64,000 nt of DNA from Pieris napi (lineage: Eukaryota; Arthropoda; Insecta; Lepidoptera; Pieridae): contig NC_062240.1 of the NCBI RefSeq assembly GCF_905475465.1, forward strand, positions 1,441,001 to 1,505,000, in the 5' to 3' direction. Numbering within the stretch: position 1 is the stretch's first letter; every line of letters starts with the position of its first letter. The notes under the pieces are model-generated. The model was not told the DNA's origin. It made no database searches and saw only the letters and a list, made by a program, of their open reading frames with translations. Shown here one piece after another: positions 1 through 12,800 of this stretch. A program made the translations under genes and the position numbers.

Positions 1-50
1 TTCTTGTGTTCTATTTTTTCACTTATCACTGTTTAGCACTTAAGACTAAC
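1..50 (+). repeat. Dispersed repeat 'R4', copy a (cut by window edge)
   Basis: TTCTTGTGTTCTATTTTTTC and the following CACT..ACTGTTTAGCAC match the repeats at 26942-27035 and 60520-60600. It lies about 90 bases upstream of the first visible ceramidase exon. Family unknown. Confidence 0.6.
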
Positions 51-136
51 GTGCACTAACACTAATTCACTAGTCCAAATGGTTTCGTCCTTTTCATGTC
101 AATCAATAATTGATACGTGATTTTAACACATTACAG

Positions 137-3100
137 GGTCGCATAGTGTGTGCGTTCGCGTCTACCAATTTGGGCGACGTCTCCCCAAACACCCGAGGGC
201 CTAAATGTGAATTTTCTGGTCTTCCGTGCGATCAGGAGAAGTTGTTGTGTAAGGGGCACAAAGAGAGATGCTTCGCTTCCGGTCCAGGGAGAGATATGTT
301 TGAGAGCACCAAGATTATCGCCACGAAGCTCTTTGACACGGCTATGGTGAGGTTTTTATGACAAGTATTTGTTAGTTTTGCACTATTTATTACTTCAGTT
401 GTCATGTGGAACATGGTGTAATGGTTGCAGTTCCTACAAACATCGTGTAAAACTAAAAACTTGGCGATGAAAAAGAGTGGCGGAAAGTTTATTGCCAATT
501 CCGCTCTACTACATTGATTTGAAAACTGGCAGTAAATGTTAAATTAGAAACATTTAATATTTATTTCTTTCTTGACGTTCATAAGTGTACATTTTGTTAC
601 CTTAATGAATAAATGATTTTGAATTGAATTTTTCGCACCAAATTTTCTATTTATGAGCGATAATTGCGACGAAGCTCAATGCAGAAATATGTCTTTTGCA
701 GACATTACGGGACTTCACACTTGCAAGGCACTTATGTAGATATGTATTCAGAAATTTAGATATTATATATAATAATGACCAACAAGCCTCGGTAAAAGGA
801 ATTTTGTATAGGTTTTTACAACAAAATCCCTTTTTTATTGACGGGAGTGTAATTTTGCACAAAGTGTGAGACTCAGTGTTATATCCCTCCTCTGTGAACC
901 CCTCCCCCTCATTGTCACAAATGAGTAAACTCGGAGGCATCAGCATTCTACTAAGAGTATTTGTGAATAGTTGCTGCAATTCTCCCATATTATGCTGTCA
1001 TCTTAATTTTTAATTTCTTGCGCCTAACACGTGATTCTAATAAAAAAAATTTCATATACTATATGTGAAGATTTTTAATTGGCCCATAATGTTATATATA
1101 GTAAATACATCTATTTCTGTATTGTGCTGTGAATCTTCTGAATAAATAAAAAAATATTGGTTGTTTGTAAAGTAGGTTTACGATCGAGATGTTTACGTGA
1201 TAACGTCTTATTGGTGATATAAGTTTTTGGGAAGTAAGGAATTAATGAAGATAACAATTTTTTCAAATTTTAAATTACATCTATCGTTTTATTCACACTT
1301 TTGATGATAAATTTCGGGTGTAAAATGACAAGTTTACTTATTCGACTATGATATACATTTTTCTTCATACATTCACGGAATGACTGGCAGCGCTCGAGAT
1401 GAGACGGGAGATCGGTCCGTCTCTCTCTCGTTATACCTGCGATCGCGCTCGTGAGGTTTTGGTGTGACACAAGTTTCTGAACATGTCACCCGACTAAAAC
1501 GATTTTAAAGACGTTATCACGTCAAAATAATCGCTTGTAAAACTAAATAATGTAAATTATTATTAAAACGATTCCAGTGCTAGTAAACAATGGGTAAAAT
1601 TAATCCTGGTTGCGATTGTCAGCATTTTTATTAATTTGTGACATTCATAAGAGATCATGTTAACCCATTTTAATTCCAGAAAGTTCTCCGTCAACCCGGC
1701 GAAGACTTAACTGGACCGATAGGTGTGGTTCATCAATTCGTGGATATGCCCAAGCAAGCCGTATCTCCCTATGATCCGATTGCACAGACTTTTAATGCGG
1801 TAAGTTCTTTTTTTTTTTTTTCAAGTTATACTTCTTTTGGCGCGTTAGGGAACAAATGATGAGAGTAAATTTTTACGATGCGCGCGCACACCGTCACAAA
1901 AAACCGACACCCTGAAGTTAGCTATAGTCAACATTTCAGTTGCTTTGAAGTTAACCTTTGTTTGGAAACGCTCACTGTCACAGCATACCGACACTCTGAA
2001 GTTAGCATTTTATTTTGTGATATTTAAATAAATTTAAGTTTTATGATAATGCCTTATAATAAAACTTTCAATGTATTAAATATCTTTTTTCTACAAACGT
2101 AGAATAAGGCGAAAGATAAAAAAATTAAAAAGATTTTTATCTTGTTACGCCAAAGAAGCATAACTTGTGTACACGCATAAGTAGGTACACACACATGTTT
2201 TTTATTTTATACACAACGGTCTCTGTTGTGAGAATTATTTAAATAACCTGCATCTTGAACACACCCCACATACACACACACAGCACAGCCGAATAAGGTA
2301 TTATGTATTTAATAATTTTTATTGTATTTTTCCTTTTGTAAATTGAACCTTTTTGTAAACATTATGTGTTCCATCTTTGGCTATATTTTTAATATAATTG
2401 TTTTTTGTCTTATATAATTTATTATTTAGCCATAGAATTACGAAATATACTTTTATTTATGTTATACTTCTGAAACTGTTTTTTTTAAATTACAGAGTGA
2501 AAAGGTATCAGGTTGCATACCCTCAATGGGGTACAGTTTCGCGGCAGGGACCACAGATGGCCCCGGTGCCTTCGATTTCAAACAAGGGACAACTTCGTCT
2601 AACCCCCTTTGGAACGCCGTACGGGACTTCCTCGCTGAGCCCACGCAAGAAGACATTGACTGTCACGCGCCGAAGCCTATATTGTTGGCCACTGGGAGGG
2701 TAAGTGCTTATTTGGAATTACGTGATAGATCAAACTTTTCTTTCAATTTGGTTAAGTGTCTAAGCACGATTTATGTAATTTAACATTAGTTAAGTTACAT
2801 ATTATATGTCTATTTTAGTTTATAATTGGAAGCGCAAACCAAATGTATCCCACACTCATAAATTGTAATATAACATTCTCGTAAAAGGTAATAGGTACTT
2901 TGTAAGGAGCTGCAACCATTACACATGTTCCACATGACTTATCAAGTAATTAATAATAATAACATAAATTAAAAAAAAAAAAAAAAGACTTGTCCTCTAT
3001 CAGCAGGAGGCAAGGTAAAATAGGAGCACGCACTCACATTCTCGTATGTAACAACACGCAAACACATAGTCGAAATAAGCAACATCACCGCATACACGAA

Positions 3101-6100
3101 TTCAAGTACGACCAGTCACCACAAGCAGCACCCGTTCACGAGTATGACGCATGGCCATCCATCGACCCACTCGCCATATTTTAGGGAGAGAGACAACCCG
3201 ACGCATGGACGCCGCCACAAGAAAATGACATTTAAGCGAGCATGACGATCCTTGAAATGTGAACTTGGCTACTCGTTTCCTATAATGTCCAATAGGTCGA
3301 CTACACTTATATTCTTTATAGACGTAACATTAGTGTCACTTAGATTTATGAACCCTTCAGTAAGTTAAGTTAGTTTAGCTTCGCAACCCTACTACCCCTA
3401 ATTTTATGTTAGTTATAAGCTCAAGTTTTAAACAATTAAAGCCAGTTGACTCCCAGCTTCAAACAAAGAGTTTACAACATATATTTGAATATCCCTACAA
3501 CAACCGCCACCGAACTTAACTCACGTTTGTTATATTTTGTTAGTGTATATAACTATATATATGTTTGTCCATAAATTACCCGTAAACAGACATTCTAAAG
3601 AGTATCTTCGATCGTCTCAAGACTAACTCCTTTTTAGATGAAGTTCCCATACGAATGGCAACCTCGCGTTGTATCGTGTACGGTGGCCCGAGTGGGGGGC
3701 TTAGTAATCGCGGCTGTGCCTGGTGAATTCACTACAATGTCCGGTCGGCGCTTGCGCAGCGTGGTCCAAAAGGCGTCAAATGCTAAACGGGTCGTTTTGG
3801 CTGGATTATCGAATATCTATTCGGATTATGTTGCTACGCCTGAAGAGTATCAGGTATTGATTTTAAATATAGTGTTATTTTGTTCTTCATGCAATTAGTC
3901 TTAAAAATGTTAGGAATAATATTATAGGCTCAAAGGTCGTCTCTTTCTATTGTATGATTTATAGAGAAGACAGATAGATTCAGGAATAATGTTTTAGGCT
4001 CAAAGGTCGTCTCTTTCTATCGTATGATTTATAAACTTATAGAAAGAGACAGATAGATTCAGGCATAATATTATAGGCTCAAAGGCCGTCTCTTTCTATC
4101 GTATGATTTATACAATTGTAGAAAGAGACAGATAGATTCAAACATAATGTTATAGGCTCAGAGATACGAAGCTGCGTCGACAATCTTCGGCCCTCACACC
4201 CTCGACATTTACCTCAACAAGTATGTTGAACTCACCGATGCACTGTTTAAGGTGAGTAAACATATTATTTTCCATTGATACGAAATAAAAAATACAAAAT
4301 CAGTGGCGCTACAACCTTTTTAGGTCTGGGCCTCAAATTTCTGTATCTGTTTCATGATCATTTGTCAATCTAATAGGCAAGTAGCTGATCAGCCTCCGGT
4401 GCCTGACACACGCTATCGACTTGGGTTTAAGGAGAGCCGGTTTCCTCACGATGTTTAACATCACCGTTCGAGCGAATGTTAAATGCGCACATAGAAAGAA
4501 AGTCCATTGGTGCACAGCCGGGGATCGAACCTACGACCTCAGGGATGAAAGTCGTAATTTATTCTTAAGATTTTTGTATGCCTTGCTTAGTTAATGCATG
4601 CCTGTATCACTACTTTCCGGTGTTAAATAATAATTCAAAAACTGTTTGTGTACGTGAAATCCTGATAACTTCCGGTAAAATCCGGTTAATTAATAGTGTT
4701 ATAGAATCCGTTACTTACCGTATACGTTCGTATACGTCAACTGGAACTCGGAAGAGTCTAGCCCACACGGAATCCTTTCTTAATATCTTCTTTATATTTC
4801 AAGTCAATATGACGTCGTATGAAACACCGTTCAATCTTTATTTATGAAGTTAGACACATATGACCCCACACATTTCAGATTTTCTTAATTCGTATTTTAT
4901 ATTTTACGCATAATAATTTATTTAATAATTCCAGGGTACACCAGTGGATAACGGCCCAGAGCCTCCAGATTTCAGCGAACAGTTGATCACCCTCGTCCCA
5001 CCGGTGCTGTGGGATGCCGCCCCTTGGGGCCACGAGTTCGGAGATTGTGTGGAACAGCCCCAGCATTCCTACAGCTGGATGGATACCGTTACCACTAAAT
5101 TTGTAAGAATTCCTCGATTGATGTTACTAGCTGACCCGACGATAGAAGTAATACAGTGAATACAAAATAAATATTAAGTTCACTACTTTATTAAGAAATT
5201 AACGCAAAAATAAATAAGCGTCTGAACGCATGAATTAAGTGAGAGCCAGCGGTGAATCCCAAAGAAATAAAATTATATTATATTACAATCAATAATCTAT
5301 ATTTTAGACTTATTACTAATTTAAGGATTTGACCGGTCCGATTATCCGACACAGCTCTAGAATTCTGTTGTTCGGTTCCTTTTATAATGCTGTCAGAGGG
5401 GTGCAGTTATTGCTTATGCGGGGCAAAGGGGGTGCAATGGAATATGAAACACGCGTATAAATATTTAATACGTTCTTTGATTTGGTTTAAGGTTTATCGT
5501 ATCGACAGGGTGAACATTAAAACTGCCAATCAGACAAGTTACAAAACCCATGAACATTTTGTATTTGATGTTTATTCGTCAAATTTCCGAAGTTTTAGCT
5601 ATTTTGCTTGCTATTCGGGACGGAGACAAATATAACAAATCAAAATATATGAAAATCGGTCGAATTAACCCGACTCTGTTTTAAATTAAGATATAAAGTG
5701 ATATTTCATATAAATTAAAATAATAGACAAATATCGCTCCTTAAGTATGGCTCTCTGGTATTATAACTGACAAAAATAAACAACAGAACTTTACCGGATT
5801 ATATAGTATTTCTTAGAAATTATTTAAAATGACAAAAATGTCTAAGTAAAATTAACTTAATATAAATATTATCTCAGGTATCAGGTCACCCGCGTAATAG
5901 CATTCGTCACGGGCGCTGGTACTCCACGGTCGAGAGGCTGGAGTCGGAACAGGATGACGCCTGGAGTGTTGTGGCCACCGATGCCGATTGGGAGACCAAG
6001 TGAGAATAACTTTTATATATTTAATATATTGATAAAAGCCGCATTTGTGACTTACTTACACCCATAAAGCATCGTAGTTTAATCGTCTATTTGTATTATT

Positions 6101-6851
6101 AAATTTTAATTTATGATAACTAAACTACTGCACAAGTTTTGAATTAATAGCATGAAAACCTCGAAACTTTGAAAACTAAATCACTTGCATCATCAGCACA
6201 CACCACGTACTAGCCCCGCACATTGAAATTGCGATGGAACCTTGTCACAATAACAGATGCGTGACGTCATCCACCGCAGAAAGAAAAAAGTTAATAATAA
6301 TAATATTCATTACACACTCATACACACTCTCACGTACAGACCCTCACTTTCACACCATACACAACACAGCCCAATTAGGTACACATATTGTATAGTTTTT
6401 ATTGATTTTTTCTTTAAATGTTTGAACCTTTAGTTATATATTATTTATTCCATATTTGGCTATATTTTTAGTATAATTGTTTCTGGTTCTATATAATGTA
6501 TCTTAGCTGTATAAATAAATAAAATACCAGTTACGAGACAAATTTTTTAATACTCAAGTAGGTGATCAGCCTTTTGCGCCTGACACAAGGCCGTTTTCCT
6601 CACGATGTTTTCCTTCATCAGACTAGCGAGTGGTAAGCACTGCATAAACGTTTTAAAAAACCTTTGTTTATAGATTCACATGGATCCGTAACTCAAAGAT
6701 CCTGGGAACCAGCCACGCTCAGATAGACTGGGAGATCCCCGAAGGGACCCCACGCGGTACATACCGTCTCCACCACTATGGGAGCTATAAATATATATTG
6801 GGGGGTATTTATCCGTATAACGGCTTTTCGAACAGTTTTGAAGTCACATAA
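137..6851 (+). CDS. Neutral ceramidase, copy 1 (3' part; 5' exons outside the window)
   Basis: Neutral ceramidase hydrolyses ceramide to sphingosine and fatty acid, usually at the plasma membrane or outside the cell. Eight coding exons are visible: 137-346, 1680-1799, 2496-2699, 3638-3853, 4162-4251, 4935-5102, 5878-5999 and 6674-6851 (stop 6849-6851). All have AG/GT borders and compatible phases: phase 0 throughout, except phase 2 at the last intron. They give about 435 residues. The first exon carries the family's amidase hexapeptide GDVSPN, which in the human enzyme holds the nucleophilic serine. The fourth carries PGEFTTMSGRRLR and an EEYQ|RYEAAS junction typical of the family. The end is the C-terminal immunoglobulin-like domain. 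About 290 N-terminal residues, with the first zinc-binding histidines, must lie to the left. No stop or frameshift interrupts the exons, so it looks intact. No canonical AATAAA lies just after the stop. It is followed in the same orientation by a full paralog at 9882. Confidence 0.95.
390..632 (+). repeat. Dispersed repeat 'R3', copy a
   Basis: Carries the family block GTCATGTGGAACATGGTGTA, then an ACTTGGCGATGAAAAAGAGT-like block, a GACGTTCATAAGTGTACATT block and a tail AATGATTTTGAATTGAATTT. Other copies are at 2898, 30128, 43295, 53838 and 63590. The tail with repeated TTTGA suggests a retroposon 3' end. Confidence 0.7.
1822..2167 (+). mobile_element. MITE-like element 'R5', copy a
   Basis: Bounded by CAAGTTATACTTCTTTTGGC and its near inverted repeat (GCCAAAGAAGCATAACTTG). 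The left part has CGATGCGCGCGCACACCGTC and CCGACACCCTGAAGTTAGC. A second copy in the opposite orientation is at 17925-18262 and a fragment at 59105-59215. It lies in a ceramidase copy 1 intron, right after the donor at 1800. Confidence 0.65.
2245..2460 (+). repeat. Dispersed repeat 'R6', copy a
   Basis: ACACACA-rich lead, then GAACCTTTTTGTAAAC and TTCCATCTTTGGCTATATTT, repeated at 6300-6530 and 30745-30905. The shared end near TTGTTTTTTGT suggests a retroposon 3' region; family unknown. Confidence 0.6.
2898..3062 (-). repeat. Dispersed repeat 'R3', copy b (inverted)
   Basis: Contains GTAAGGAGCTGCAACCATTA, ATGTTCCACATGACTTAT and CCTCTATCAGCAGGAGGCAA, the reverse complement of the 5' part of the copy at 30128-30436. 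Confidence 0.7.
3235..3575 (-). repeat. Dispersed repeat 'R7', copy a
   Basis: Matches 36290-36650 in inverted orientation over roughly 300 bases: shared blocks are GTCCAATAGGTCGACTACAC, CCCTTCAGTAAGTTAAGTTA, AGTTTTAAACAATTAAAGCC and GAATATCCCTACAACAACCG. It lies within a ceramidase copy 1 intron, just upstream of exon 3638-3853. Confidence 0.75.
3905..4160 (+). repeat. Tandem repeat of about 70-85 bp abutting a ceramidase acceptor
   Basis: Three-plus units, each with TATAGGCTCAAAGGTCGTCT (or a close variant), CTTTCTATCGTATGATTTAT and GACAGATAGATTCA. GTCTCTTTCTAT and TAGAAAGAGAC form an inverted repeat in the second and third units. The last partial unit runs straight into the acceptor TATAGGCTCAG|AGATAC of exon 4162, so each unit carries an acceptor-like copy. 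Confidence 0.85.
4295..4562 (-). mobile_element. tRNA-derived SINE 'R1', copy a (inverted)
   Basis: Read on the minus strand it has the tRNA-like B box GGTTCGATCCC (reverse complement near 4524) and ends in CCTAAAAAGGTTGTAGCGCC. Same family as 13052, 18288, 22862, 53142 and others. Confidence 0.8.
5127..5200 (-). mobile_element. Helitron-like 3' end remnant
   Basis: CTAGCTGACCCGACGATAG reads on the minus strand as an element end in GGGTCAGCTAG followed by T, like 12308-12625. The right limit is uncertain. Confidence 0.35.
6300..6530 (+). repeat. Dispersed repeat 'R6', copy b
   Basis: ACACACTCATACACACTCTC lead, then TTTGAACCTTTAGTTATAT and TCCATATTTGGCTATATTTT, matching 2245-2460 and 30745-30905. 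Lies in the last intron of ceramidase copy 1. Confidence 0.6.
6552..6640 (-). mobile_element. SINE 'R1' fragment
   Basis: AGTAGGTGATCAGCCTTTTG, GCCTGACACA and TTTTCCTCACGATGTTTTCC match the body of the SINE at 22862-23152. The tRNA-like head is missing. Confidence 0.65.
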
Positions 6852-7204
6852 TTTATAGCATATAATATGTTTGGCAATTTTTTAATATAGGTTATTATGG
6901 CTATTGTATAGACTGTTTCACACAAAAATATCGCGTGATAGAATTTTGTGTCCTAGCGAAGTTGTAGCCAATTACAATGTTTTTTTTAATATTTATTTAT
7001 TTTAAAAATATATTGTTTTGAGACCGACGGTTTTGTTACCTACTGGTCTACCCTATATCTGATGCTGTTACAATAGTTTACTGGAGTGCAATTACTATAA
7101 TATAATATATCAATTATAAATATTTCGATAGGATTGTGCCAAAAATTGTCATATGTTATCTGTATCGTACATATCATACTTTATTAAATTTATATCAATT
7201 ACAG

Positions 7205-7472
7205 TGCCTCTCGCAAATAATCATTAATTGAATAGTACATTTTTTCCAAAAGTAATACACTAAGTCGCTTTTTAAAGACTAGTCGGATGATCTTTTAATT
7301 CTTTTGGTAATTTATTGTAAACCTTAATTGCCATACAAAAGGTGTTTTTCCGAAACAGTTCCAGATTGATTTTTGGCACAGCCAATTTCTGCCCATGTCT
7401 ACTTCTTACTTCGACTTCTATAATAATAATGTAATACATATATATAATTCTAGAGTAATAATGTTTGCTCAA
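7205..7472 (-). mobile_element. LINE reverse-transcriptase ORF, C-terminal remnant
   Basis: On the minus strand: RSRHGQKLAVPKINLELFRK, then YNKLPKELK, and after a stop or frameshift KRLSVLLLEKMYYSIN. This pattern (LFxKTFCMxxKVYNKLPKE, then LLLEKxYYSI) is the usual C-terminus of CR1/Jockey-type LINE proteins in insects. Truncated and broken. Confidence 0.7.
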
Positions 7473-8439
7473 AATGGTCCAAGTCGGTTACACGATTTTA
7501 TATATACGAGATATAAAAAATATTTTTCATATTATATAGTGTATTTAAATATATTACTCTAGTCTAAATGTAATTTAAAACCATTAATATTTTTATACCG
7601 CAGGTCGGTTAAGTTTATTCCTCTAATAAAGAGTACTAAAACATATTAAATGTCGTGTTCTCTAGAAGAGTTCTCTAAGTAGCTAGATTTTTACTTACGG
7701 AAATCATACTTAGCGCTGTCTAGATCTTACCCGTATCGATACCAAAGTAGTTGTAAAATGGTTTGGAATAAAACGTGATATAACCTATATATGTACTATA
7801 TCTAATATATATTGTCTTTGATAGTACAGAATTTAAAATAAATTATAATCAATAATATTTGTGATACATATACGCGTTTTATTATGTATTAAGTAAGTTT
7901 AGGAAATTGGACCTTATTCATACAAACTAAATTGAACTCTCTCTTTGAACTATAATACTCTTGTCTCTTTCTGCCAATTTGTAATTACACTGTGTTGAAA
8001 GGAGACAGTCGAGTACTTAAGCTAAAGCAGTGGATTTTTTTTATGAATAAGTGGAGGGGGAATATAATTCCTATCCCCTTGTTCATGCTGTACATAGACG
8101 TTCGAGAGGAGAATTTAATTAAAGTGATGGTAATTCAATTAAAGAAATTGTGCCCACATTGTGCCATTTTAGGGCATTTTTTAATTAAGAACATCACTTG
8201 CCTTGTGTTATATAATATTATAATTACCAGAAATGTATATAATGAATAATATATTTTTTATTACGAATGTGTTTTTTTCTTTTAAAACCCTTATAACAAG
8301 TCTGTCAAAATTATTGTAATTATAATAAAATATACAAAAATCTCCAAAACAACACTAGTTACTAGTTTACAAATAGATGAAAGCAACGAAATATGATCAC
8401 AAGGCATCTAATAGACAAAGGGAGAAAACCCACTTGTTT

Positions 8440-8575
8440 CTTAGGCGAGAGATAAATTAAGAACGAGGCGAGAGGTAAATCCAGAATGAGGCCAGAGGTA
8501 ATTCCAGAGTAAGGCGAGAGATAATTCCAGAGTGGGGCGAGAGGTAAATCCAGAGTGAGACGCGGGACTCAAAGT
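8440..8575 (+). repeat. Short tandem repeat, about 23-bp unit, 5 copies
   Basis: Units close to AGGCGAGAGGTAAATCCAG repeated with substitutions. In the spacer between the ceramidase genes; purine-rich on this strand. Confidence 0.75.
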
Positions 8576-9699
8576 ACATCTAAAGTACTCGAAAATAGTG
8601 TCTCTCCTGACTCTGACTTTTCCACCTCGAATATAACGTTTGGAAGTAAAAATCAGTAGATTTACATGTATTTATTGAGAGACATAATTCTAAGTATTGC
8701 CGAAACAATGTGATTCGCGCAGTTACAGATATTTTTAATTTGTTTTGCACGTGGATAACTTTTGACAGGCAGTAACGTTTTCGTACAATGATCGTTATCG
8801 ATCTCTTGGTGATTGAATTTACAGTGAACTACCTTATTTTAACAAATGATAAAAAGGGAATTTAAAAAATAATTAATTGCAACGCATACAATAATACAGT
8901 ATAATTAACTAAAAATGAGGGAAACTGGCGGCCTTATAGCTTTCGAGCGATATTTTCTAGGCAATCATTGTGAAAAAAATTAAATTAGTTAAAGTAAGCG
9001 TAAGGAGTGGAAAACTGTGAGAGGGACAATAATAAAAAAAGACCCGTAAAAATTAAACATCACTTTTAATTTTAAAGGGAAAGATCATTCTATCTACAAA
9101 ACAGAATACAAATCAAGATTAAACTTAGTACTCAGCAGATAACAACAGCGTTCGCGACTTTGAGCTGAGCTTGAACGAGTTAAGTACAAGCGCGTATGGG
9201 TATATGGGTAAAGAAAATGTAAAATAAACAATGTTTGTAGAAGCTTGGCGCCACAAATTGTATCATAATATTTGACAATTTCTGCCAAACAAATGCACTT
9301 TTTATCTTCTACATAACTTTTAAATAATCCATTGATAAGATTTTAATACGAAAATAATATGAGGTTATATAATAACAACTAATTATCGGACTTAATTTCT
9401 ATAAGATTAAACTCAGATACTGTATTGATAACATTTTTAGTAATTAAAATTGGCAATCGATTAAAACACGTGTTCTGCTGTGGATATGTTTTAGATTTAA
9501 TTAAAAAATTGAGGCAATTATTATATAGAGTTAATTAGCGGTGAGTATTTTGAATACCTTCTTTGTCACGTTCAATTACCGGCGAAATATTTTTTGTGGT
9601 GGTAATTAAACATATGTTAAGACTCGTTTTTTACTTCTTCACTCTACTAATCAATTACCGTATCACCTCGAAATCCCCTGTTGCACATCTGAGCGTTAT

Positions 9700-9796
9700 T
9701 AAATGCAGTTTATGCCGCGCACTACCACTATATGGAACCAGCTGCCCACTGAAGTATTTCCGAACCAATTCGACTCCTTCAAGAAAAGAGATGTAA
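9700..9796 (+). mobile_element. LINE 3' fragment 'R2', truncated
   Basis: CACTACCACTATATGGAACC and ACTGAAGTATTTCCGAACCA, translating to W..LP.EVFP-like sequence, match the LINE tails at 13655 and 43880. It stops about 85 bases upstream of the ceramidase copy 2 start codon. Confidence 0.7.
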
Positions 9797-9881
9797 ATAA
9801 AAATGCATTTTTTGTAATGAGAAATAAAGTTCTTTAAACATTAAAATAGTTAACTTTCTACGTTTTATTGTAGAGGTAAAA

Positions 9882-12800
9882 ATGGCGATACCGATCTTTG
9901 GTAAAGTGGTGATGTTGGCCATCACGCTCGGTGTGATTGCCGGTTTGACAGCGGTGATTATTTTGGTGGTGAACGATTCTGCGGAGAAGGATGATGTATC
10001 CACAACTACATCCACCACAGAACCACCCAGGGACCCAGATACTTTGTACGATGTCGGAGTTGGGATAGCGGATATGACAGGACCATGTGTACAAATTAAT
10101 TTCGTAAGTATCTAACCAAAAAGTACTACCAAACAACGTATCCCTGTTTTAATCAAAAACAGATAATGTTTTATTTAATTATCTTTCTCTGGGTATAAAT
10201 GCTAAACCCTAAATGTTTAGTAACCTAATGTACGACGTCTTGGTCCATATTCTATCTCGTAACGATCTCGCGCTGTCAAATACGTCAAAAGTCATACAGA
10301 AAAAATGTTTTGACAGCTTTTTAAGTCTGATTGAAGTTCTAAACGGAAATACGGAAACTAAGTCCACCCCCTAAGTAAACACGATATCGCTATTTAAGTA
10401 TACACTTACTTTAAGTATACTCTATACAGATGTTCTAAATATCATCTCAAAACACGACAAACTTGCAAATACGAAAATAGATATTGTAAACTTATGATAT
10501 TTCCTTTTTGATTTTTGTGTCGGAGATTAAACAAAGTTTTTAAAGCTGTATCAAGAAGATATTTGATTAAAATAATTGACCATCTCTTCTGAACAACCTC
10601 TGCTAAGTTGTTGTGATTTATGTTACGAATCCTTTATACAATGTGGTTAGTCTTGAAGTCAACGATGGGAATCAAAGCTAATACCTAAGATGTGTATCTA
10701 TGCCCACCATGAGCCTTATCTTACTTGTAATTAAAAAAATTCCATCTCTAACTAATGAGTACCACTAATAATCCCAGATATGGGTTGATAAATGGCTTAC
10801 GAAATAACTGACCAATTTGATAATCTAAACGATAATTTTCTAATACAAAGGATTTTAATGTTAGTACTCAATTGTTTTGTAATTGTGAAACCCAAATGAA
10901 ACGGAAAATTGGTTTAAGCCCAGCACACATGGTGAAACGCAACTGCAACGAAACTGCAAGTACTAAGTAGTTACTTTTGAGTTTCATTTGAGTTTATGCC
11001 ATAGATACCTTTGAGAGACAACACACGTCGCAACTAGTTTGAAACCGGTTTGAAACGCGTTGAAGATTAGTTGCCTTGAAACCAGCGTGCAGGAAACTCG
11101 TGTCGGATTTGGTTCTGTCTGGTCTCAAAATCGGAATGATTGTGACTTATTTCATCATATTTAGGTTGCGGCGTGTGTGGAAAACGTTTGAAACTGGTTT
11201 CAAACCTATAATTTCAAAAGGGTTTCGTTGCAGTTGCGTTCCACCATGCTGGGCCTTAGGAATACGTATTACGCTATAACATTTGAAGAAAAATTTACTA
11301 ACACAATTGTCTATGTTATAAGAATATTTTTTAAGTCAAATTAAGTAAATAAATAAATACTTTTACGGAGTTGGGTAAAGTTATAATTATGGCTTTGCAT
11401 AGGAAATATAGCGCTAAGTATGATTAGCGTATTGGATGATGAACTTCTCACGAAAGTTGCACTGTAATGCTTAATTGTCTGCTTTCTCCGTCTTTGTTCA
11501 TCTTATATATAATTCTTCTGTGAGTGTGTATGTCACTGTACTTCTTTCAAACGACTGGACCGATTTTGATGAAATTTTTTGTGTGTGTTCAAGGGGATCT
11601 GGGAATGGTTTAGATTCACAAATCACCCCGCCAGATGGCGCTGCAGTCGGTACTTTCATACTTTGCTTTACTAATTGCTTGAAATATCATGCAGGACAAC
11701 GTCTGTCGGGTCAACTAGTTTATTATAAGCAAGTAACCCTCACCAGCCTGTACCCTCACGATGCTCTTCATCATTTTCATTATACAACCATGTGCTAAGT
11801 GAAAGGAAAAGAAAACTTCCCTCTGGTCCCAAAGGCTTGTGTAAGACTTTATCTCCAAGTTAACAAAACATTTTTTAGATGGGTTACGCAGACATCGGTC
11901 AATCAGGTCGCGGTATCCACACGCGCCAGTTCTCTCGTGCGTTTATTTTTGTTCAAGGAGATACCAGGATTGTTCTGGTGACAGCAGATGTCCTGGCAAT
12001 TGGGATTGGCGTAAGAAGAGAGGTGGGTACAAACAATTATATAATATGCACATGCATATTGTTTACAATTTAATTTATACATGAAAGTTTACCTTGCCGA
12101 TAAAATTAACCATTTTAACAAAGAGAACTGAAACTAACATTAGAAAAATCATTTGCTACTTGCATACATGTTCCGATCCATATTATCTACTTCATTTATG
12201 AGGATTTTCATCGTATGATTTGTAATTAACTGTTACTTTTTTATGCTTTCATTGCGGCTGAAACCAAGCCCTAGGGTTCAGGCTTGGTTTCCAAGTTGTT
12301 ATAGAAATCTAATATATAACATTCTCGTATCACAATGTTCGTTCCCTCACTCCTCCGTAACGGCTCAACCGATTCTTATGAAATTTTTTATGCAGATTCA
12401 GTAAGTCTGAGAATACTACTCGTATCTATTTAAACCCCTAAGTGATAAGGGGTGTCCACCCCAATTGTTATTTTTATAATACATCTTACAAAAATAAATA
12501 CTACCCTTAATTTCCGCCCCTCTACGATCAACCCCTATTTTTTATTATAGTAGACCGATTTTAATGAAGTTAAAAAGTTTTTTCTAGAAATGGCATGGCA
12601 AAACAACGTTTGCCGGGTCAGCTAGTAGAAATATAGAATTTGTATCAGTAATAATACCTCATTTACGTTGAATTTTTTCCAGGTGGTGAATAAACTTCAA
12701 GAGATTTACGGAGACATGTACACGATACGTAACGTTATACTTACAGCGACACATACACACAGCGGACCTGGCGGCCATCTTGTAGATTTTATATTAGACG

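Larger units (their letters stand above)
6852..9881. other. Intergenic region between the two ceramidase genes
   Basis: About 3 kb without a recognisable host gene. It holds a LINE tail (7205-7472), a short tandem array (8440-8575) and a truncated LINE fragment (9700-9796) just before the second gene. The promoter of copy 2 should lie here or in a leader intron, but I see no clear TATA box near a leader exon. Confidence 0.7.

Noticed and set aside
137..6851. Copy 1 ceramidase as a pseudogene
   Set aside because: All eight visible exons have good borders, compatible phases and no internal stop, and the catalytic hexapeptide is intact.
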